In this document: in pieces, positions 4,981 through 7,563 of the stretch
Layout of the letters: each line of letters begins with the position of its first letter
How positions within the stretch are numbered: position 1 is the first letter of the stretch
Assembly (NCBI GenBank): GCA_017601265.1
Contig: JAFNJA010000037.1
Span: 8,084 to 15,646 of the forward strand
Source of the DNA: Candidatus Brockarchaeota archaeon
GTDB lineage: Archaea; Thermoproteota; EX4484-205; DTQO01
DNA: 7,563 nt
Direction of reading: 5' to 3'
Notes under the pieces: generated by a model
Database searches by the model: none
Told to the model about the DNA's origin: nothing
What the model saw: only the letters and a program-made list of their open reading frames with translations
Program-made: the position numbers and the translations under genes

Positions 4981-6444
4981 ATGAGCGGTAGGAGCAAAAG
5001 GATAGCGTTCTTCGAATTTGGCGATTGCGGCGGATGCGAATTGGCCGTGATCGAGAACTCGAAGGCCTTGGATCTCCTTGGAAAGGTCGATATAGCTTAC
5101 TGGCTCCTTTTGGGCAAGACTGGAGAAGGGCCGTACGACATCACTTTCGTAGAAGGGGTAGTTGCTTCTGAACACGACATAGATGCTTTGAAGCGCATAA
5201 GGGAAAAATCCGGCATTCTCGTGGCCCTTGGGTCGGACGCCTGCGTGAGCGGAATACCTGGGTTGAGGAGGTTCGCCAACAAAGACAAAGTCGAGGGGGT
5301 TTACGGCAACGTTGAACTCGAGCATAAACCAATCGAGGGCATAGGACCGTTGGACCATTTTGTGAAGGTTGACTACGTTTTGAGGGGATGCCCGGTCAAC
5401 GGGGACCAGTTTTCGAGGCTGTTGGAACTTCTTGTCGAAGGCAAGCAGGTCGAGCAGGGGGAGAAGAGCTTCGATTATTCCAAGCCGAGGTTTGGGGAAA
5501 ATGCCGGAAGGGCGATAGTGCTTGATAACGAGAAATGCATTCTGTGCGAGAGGTGCGTTGAAGTCTGCAACGGCATAACATCAGCCCTGAGCATCGCGGA
5601 TAGGGGAATAAACACCCTCATAACTCCCCCCTTCAGGATGGGCATCGATGGGTCGACGTGCATCTCTTGCGGCCAGTGCACCGTCTATTGCCCCGTCTCG
5701 GCCCTTTGCGAGAAGGATAGCATCGCTGAGGTCAACAGGATGGTGTCGTCCGGAAGGCCTGTCGACGCGGTCGTGGAAGTCGAGACAGCCGTTTCGATAG
5801 GCGAGTTCTTCGGCTTGAACGAAAGGTGCCACGGATTGCTCGTTGACGCGTTGAAGAGGATCGGATTCAGAAACGTGTACCTCTCGCGTTCCAAGAGCAG
5901 GGCGAAATTCCTCGATCCTAGGCCCGTGGGCAGGTTTCCCGCCATCATCCCTTGCTGTTATAGCGCCAAGAAATTCGTGGAAACTTATTATCCGAGGCTT
6001 AGGCAATCAATCTCGCAGCCGCCAAAACCGAGCTTCAAAGCTGACGTTTGGATAGGGCCGTGCACGGGCAGAAAGATCGACAGCGAAATGGTCGTCCTTA
6101 CGACGAGGGAGGTTTCGAGGATGATAAGGGATTACTTAACGACCAAATATATAGAGTTCAACGAATTCGATGACGTTAACTTCGACGATGTTGAGCTAAG
6201 AGAGCCGGAAATCGTGGGCCGCGTGATCGCTGAAGGGGCCTTTGAGATAAGGCAGGTTCTGGACAAAGCAATGAGGGGCGAGCTTCAGGGCGCCGTTGTC
6301 GAACTGTGGGCGTGCCCAAAAGGCTGTATCTCAGGAGGTGGGCAGTACAAAGCGTCGGAGGAGATCTTGGCCCGAAGGAAAGAGTGGATCGACGGCATGG
6401 GTTCAGCTCTTTGGCGGACCCGCTGGTGGGCTCGAAGCGCTTGA
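4981..6444 (+). CDS. Hybrid hydrogenase subunit: [NiFe] small-subunit N-terminal domain fused to a 2x[4Fe-4S] and [FeFe] H-domain
   Basis: The protein has 487 residues and three parts. (1) Residues about 5-160 are the flavodoxin-like domain of a [NiFe] small subunit, with proximal-cluster cysteines 16 and 19 (DCGGCE), 88 (GSDAC) and 137 (RGCPVNG). (2) Residues about 178-245 are a two-cluster ferredoxin in the form found before [FeFe] H-domains: Cys186, 189, 192, 196, then Cys227, 230, 233, 237. (3) Residues about 262-456 are a shortened H-domain. L1 is PCC (Cys325-326), L2 is GPCTGRK (Cys361) and L3 is CPKGC followed by SGGG (Cys445, Cys449), so all four H-cluster cysteines and the proton-relay Cys are present. 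L1-L2 and L2-L3 spacings (35 and 84 residues) are far below those I recall for C. pasteurianum CpI (about 55 and 144). Lys, Glu and Met positions around the cluster are changed. The last 14 residues look out of frame. The fusion itself is clear; H-cluster occupancy is inferred. Confidence 0.92.
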   Translation: MSGRSKRIAFFEFGDCGGCELAVIENSKALDLLGKVDIAYWLLLGKTGEGPYDITFVEGVVASEHDIDALKRIREKSGILVALGSDACVSGIPGLRRFANKDKVEGVYGNVELEHKPIEGIGPLDHFVKVDYVLRGCPVNGDQFSRLLELLVEGKQVEQGEKSFDYSKPRFGENAGRAIVLDNEKCILCERCVEVCNGITSALSIADRGINTLITPPFRMGIDGSTCISCGQCTVYCPVSALCEKDSIAEVNRMVSSGRPVDAVVEVETAVSIGEFFGLNERCHGLLVDALKRIGFRNVYLSRSKSRAKFLDPRPVGRFPAIIPCCYSAKKFVETYYPRLRQSISQPPKPSFKADVWIGPCTGRKIDSEMVVLTTREVSRMIRDYLTTKYIEFNEFDDVNFDDVELREPEIVGRVIAEGAFEIRQVLDKAMRGELQGAVVELWACPKGCISGGGQYKASEEILARRKEWIDGMGSALWRTRWWARSA

Positions 6445-6476
6445 CGAAGCCAAGCCTAAGCGGACGATCTCTTTAA
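6399..6476 (+). other. Probable true C-terminal end of the fusion gene in a shifted frame; overlaps the convergent gene
   Basis: After about base 6398 the annotated frame uses CGG, CGC and CGA for Arg and is rich in Trp, unlike the rest of the operon, and stops at 6442-6444. The frame starting at base 6399 has operon-like codons (AAG, AGC, GCG, TTG, mostly G/C in third position) and encodes a plausible tail beginning GFSSLADPLVGSKR. It ends at TAA 6474-6476, 21 bases inside the convergent ferritin-like gene. A base missing from the GGG run at 6399-6401 would join the frames. A sequencing or assembly error is the simplest cause; a real mutation or -1 slippage is possible. Confidence 0.5.
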
Positions 6477-6923
6477 GTCCATTATCTTCTCGACGTGCTT
6501 CTTCTCTTCTCCGATGATTTTCTCGACCGTCGGTTTCCTATTTCCCGGGATCCTCTCCAAGAGTTGGTAGTAGAAGAGGATGGATTCCTTTTCCAAGCCG
6601 AGAGCGAAATCCAGAGCTTCCAAAACGCTTCCGGCTTGCTCCGCAAATTCCGTCCTTTCGGAAACGTACCGCAAAACGCTTGAATCGATTATGGCTCGAA
6701 TGTAGGGCATGGCTTCCGCAACGTCGATGCCTGGGACCTCCTGTTGCTCGCCGATCAGATTTTGGAACGTATTGGCATGCTTCTTTTCTTCTTCAGCCAG
6801 GAAGAGGAAAGCGTGCTTAAGCGGCTCGTTCTTATCCGCGACGTACCTGTAGTATTTTTCGCCGCCGATTTCGATTTGTATGGCCATCTCCACCAGGTCC
6901 CTCAGGGAATACCTAAAGGTCAT
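6456..6923 (-). CDS. Ferritin-like diiron protein of the rubrerythrin type, without a rubredoxin domain
   Basis: The protein has 155 residues forming a four-helix ferritin-like bundle with two helix pairs. Probable diiron ligands are a Glu in the first helix (Glu18 or Glu22), Glu46-x2-His49 (AEEEKKH), a Glu in the third helix (Glu111 or Glu113) and Glu140-x2-His143 (GEEKKH). Classical rubrerythrins add a C-terminal rubredoxin with CxxC pairs. This protein ends after the bundle and has no Cys, so electrons would have to come from a separate carrier. The family reduces peroxide or handles iron and oxygen in anaerobes. The start is set by AAGGAGG nine bases upstream. It follows the second [NiFe] large-subunit gene by only 15 bases and is probably co-transcribed with it, which fits protection of an oxygen-sensitive enzyme. 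The exact reaction cannot be told from sequence. Confidence 0.85.
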   Translation of the reverse strand: MTFRYSLRDLVEMAIQIEIGGEKYYRYVADKNEPLKHAFLFLAEEEKKHANTFQNLIGEQQEVPGIDVAEAMPYIRAIIDSSVLRYVSERTEFAEQAGSVLEALDFALGLEKESILFYYQLLERIPGNRKPTVEKIIGEEKKHVEKIMDLKRSSA

Positions 6924-6932
6924 GCAGATCAG

Positions 6933-6939
6933 CCTCCTT
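6933..6939 (-). promoter_or_regulatory. Shine-Dalgarno site of the ferritin-like gene
   Basis: AAGGAGG read on the minus strand lies nine bases before the ATG (6921-6923). It overlaps the stop codon of the upstream large-subunit gene by one base, which suggests that the two genes are translated from one message. Confidence 0.8.
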
Positions 6940-7563
6940 CATCTTGCCCTCGCTACGTGAACGGAGCACGATATGCAGGGGTCGTAAGCCCTGACGAGCA
7001 TCTCGCACCCCAAAGTCAGGTCTTTCCCCTTCTCGAGGAGCTTCGGCGCCAAAGCGCGGAGAGAAGCCTCGATGCTGGTAGAGTTGTGAGCCGTTGGTGG
7101 AACTATGTCGGCTTTCTGCACCACTCCCGAGCGGTCCAGCTTGTACCAGTGGTAAAGTAAACCCCTTGGCGCCTCAACCAGGGCGGCGCCCTCGCACGGC
7201 GTCCCTATCTCGGCTTTGATCGGTTGCTCACTGAAGTCAAGCTTGATCGTGTCGATAATCCTCATGGACTCGTCTATGGCGTAAACCACTTCAACGACCC
7301 TCGCCTTGATGTTCGCGAACGGGTCGTAACAAGGCAAATCAAGCCCCAACCGCTTGGCCGCCTTCTTCGCGTCCGGCGTGAGCTTCTCTTTGTTGAGGCT
7401 GACCCTCGCGATCGGGCCCACTAGGAAGTCGCTGCCTTTGATGAGCGAGCTTTTCGTATTCGAGTAGCCAACCTCCCTCTCCTGCACGTGGACTCGGTAA
7501 TCCCGTTCGGGCGAATCGATTCCGCCGCTTGACCTCAACCTTCCCTCGTTAACGGCGTACTCC
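6939..7563 (-). CDS. Second [NiFe]-hydrogenase large subunit, C-terminal part (5' partial)
   Basis: The frame is open to the right edge of the window; 207 C-terminal residues are visible. They contain the L2 motif DPCISCSVH (6957-6983) with both Ni-Fe ligand cysteines, then a five-residue tail, VARAR. Short tails of this kind are known in archaeal sulfhydrogenase-type subunits. The canopy sequence is the standard EAPRG, and the region reads GPIARVSLN as in group 3 enzymes. It is therefore a more orthodox hydrogenase than the one in the plus-strand operon and is clearly a different gene: the two share the L2 region and YDPCISC core but differ widely elsewhere. The N-terminal RxCGxC motif and the partner subunits lie beyond the window. 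A cytoplasmic group 3 enzyme (sulfhydrogenase or Mvh-like) is the best guess. Confidence 0.92.
   Translation of the reverse strand, partial: EYAVNEGRLRSSGGIDSPERDYRVHVQEREVGYSNTKSSLIKGSDFLVGPIARVSLNKEKLTPDAKKAAKRLGLDLPCYDPFANIKARVVEVVYAIDESMRIIDTIKLDFSEQPIKAEIGTPCEGAALVEAPRGLLYHWYKLDRSGVVQKADIVPPTAHNSTSIEASLRALAPKLLEKGKDLTLGCEMLVRAYDPCISCSVHVARAR

Noticed and set aside
6460..6515. Pyrimidine-rich plus-strand tract as a transcription terminator of the hybrid operon
   Set aside because: It is coding sequence of the convergent ferritin-like gene and has no long T run or hairpin that I can see, so the signal is too weak to call.
6456..6923. Full rubrerythrin
   Set aside because: No rubredoxin CxxC pairs exist anywhere in the protein; only the diiron bundle is present.

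Overview
The window most likely comes from an archaeon, probably an anaerobic, hydrogen-metabolising and perhaps thermophilic one. The pointers are heavy use of AGG for arginine and ATA for isoleucine, strong Shine-Dalgarno sequences, a TATA-like element instead of a clear -35/-10 promoter, and a gene set dominated by hydrogenase. The lineage cannot be fixed from the sequence alone. There are no RNA genes, insertion sequences or CRISPR arrays, and no gene-free stretch longer than about 80 bases.

Layout. (1) Bases 2-853, plus strand: the 3' end of a tandem-GAF sensor-type protein; its 5' end is outside the window. (2) Bases 854-930: a short intergenic region with a weak TATA-like element between the arms of an imperfect inverted repeat. 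(3) Bases 931-6444, plus strand: a tightly packed five-gene operon. It encodes a NuoE-like [2Fe-2S] protein, a NuoF-like flavoprotein, a chimeric iron-sulfur protein, a [NiFe]-hydrogenase large subunit, and a second chimera that joins a [NiFe]-hydrogenase small-subunit N-terminal domain to a 2x[4Fe-4S] and [FeFe]-hydrogenase H-domain. (4) Bases 6456-7563, minus strand and convergent: a ferritin-like diiron (rubrerythrin-type) protein, preceded by the 3' end of a second, more conventional group-3-like [NiFe] large subunit that runs off the window.

The operon is the exciting part. It reads as a hybrid hydrogenase in which a HydABC-type [FeFe] enzyme and an Mvh/sulfhydrogenase-type [NiFe] enzyme have been merged. 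The two chimeric genes have complementary halves. Gene 3 is the N-terminal half of an [FeFe] hydrogenase HydA ([2Fe-2S] plus His-Cys3 [4Fe-4S]) fused to the C-terminal half of a [NiFe] small subunit (eight cysteines, enough for the medial and distal clusters). Gene 5 is the N-terminal half of the [NiFe] small subunit (proximal cluster) fused to the C-terminal half of HydA (F-clusters plus H-domain). The [NiFe] large-subunit gene lies between them. The expected product is a soluble complex in which an NAD(P)H/FMN module is wired through iron-sulfur clusters to both a [NiFe] and an [FeFe] centre. From memory and unverified, hybrid [FeFe]-[NiFe] hydrogenase complexes were reported from archaea by Greening and colleagues around 2024, so the class may not be wholly new. 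The reciprocal-swap reading and the residue changes below still deserve checking.

Both active sites keep every cysteine metal ligand but have altered surroundings. The [NiFe] subunit has Val where the proton-gate Glu of the R-[IV]-E-G-H motif should be, and Thr for Pro in the active-site canopy. The [FeFe] domain is much shortened and has Arg at the usual Lys position, Asp for Glu, and Trp and Gly for conserved Met. The last 14 residues of gene 5 look out of frame, which suggests an indel near base 6399.
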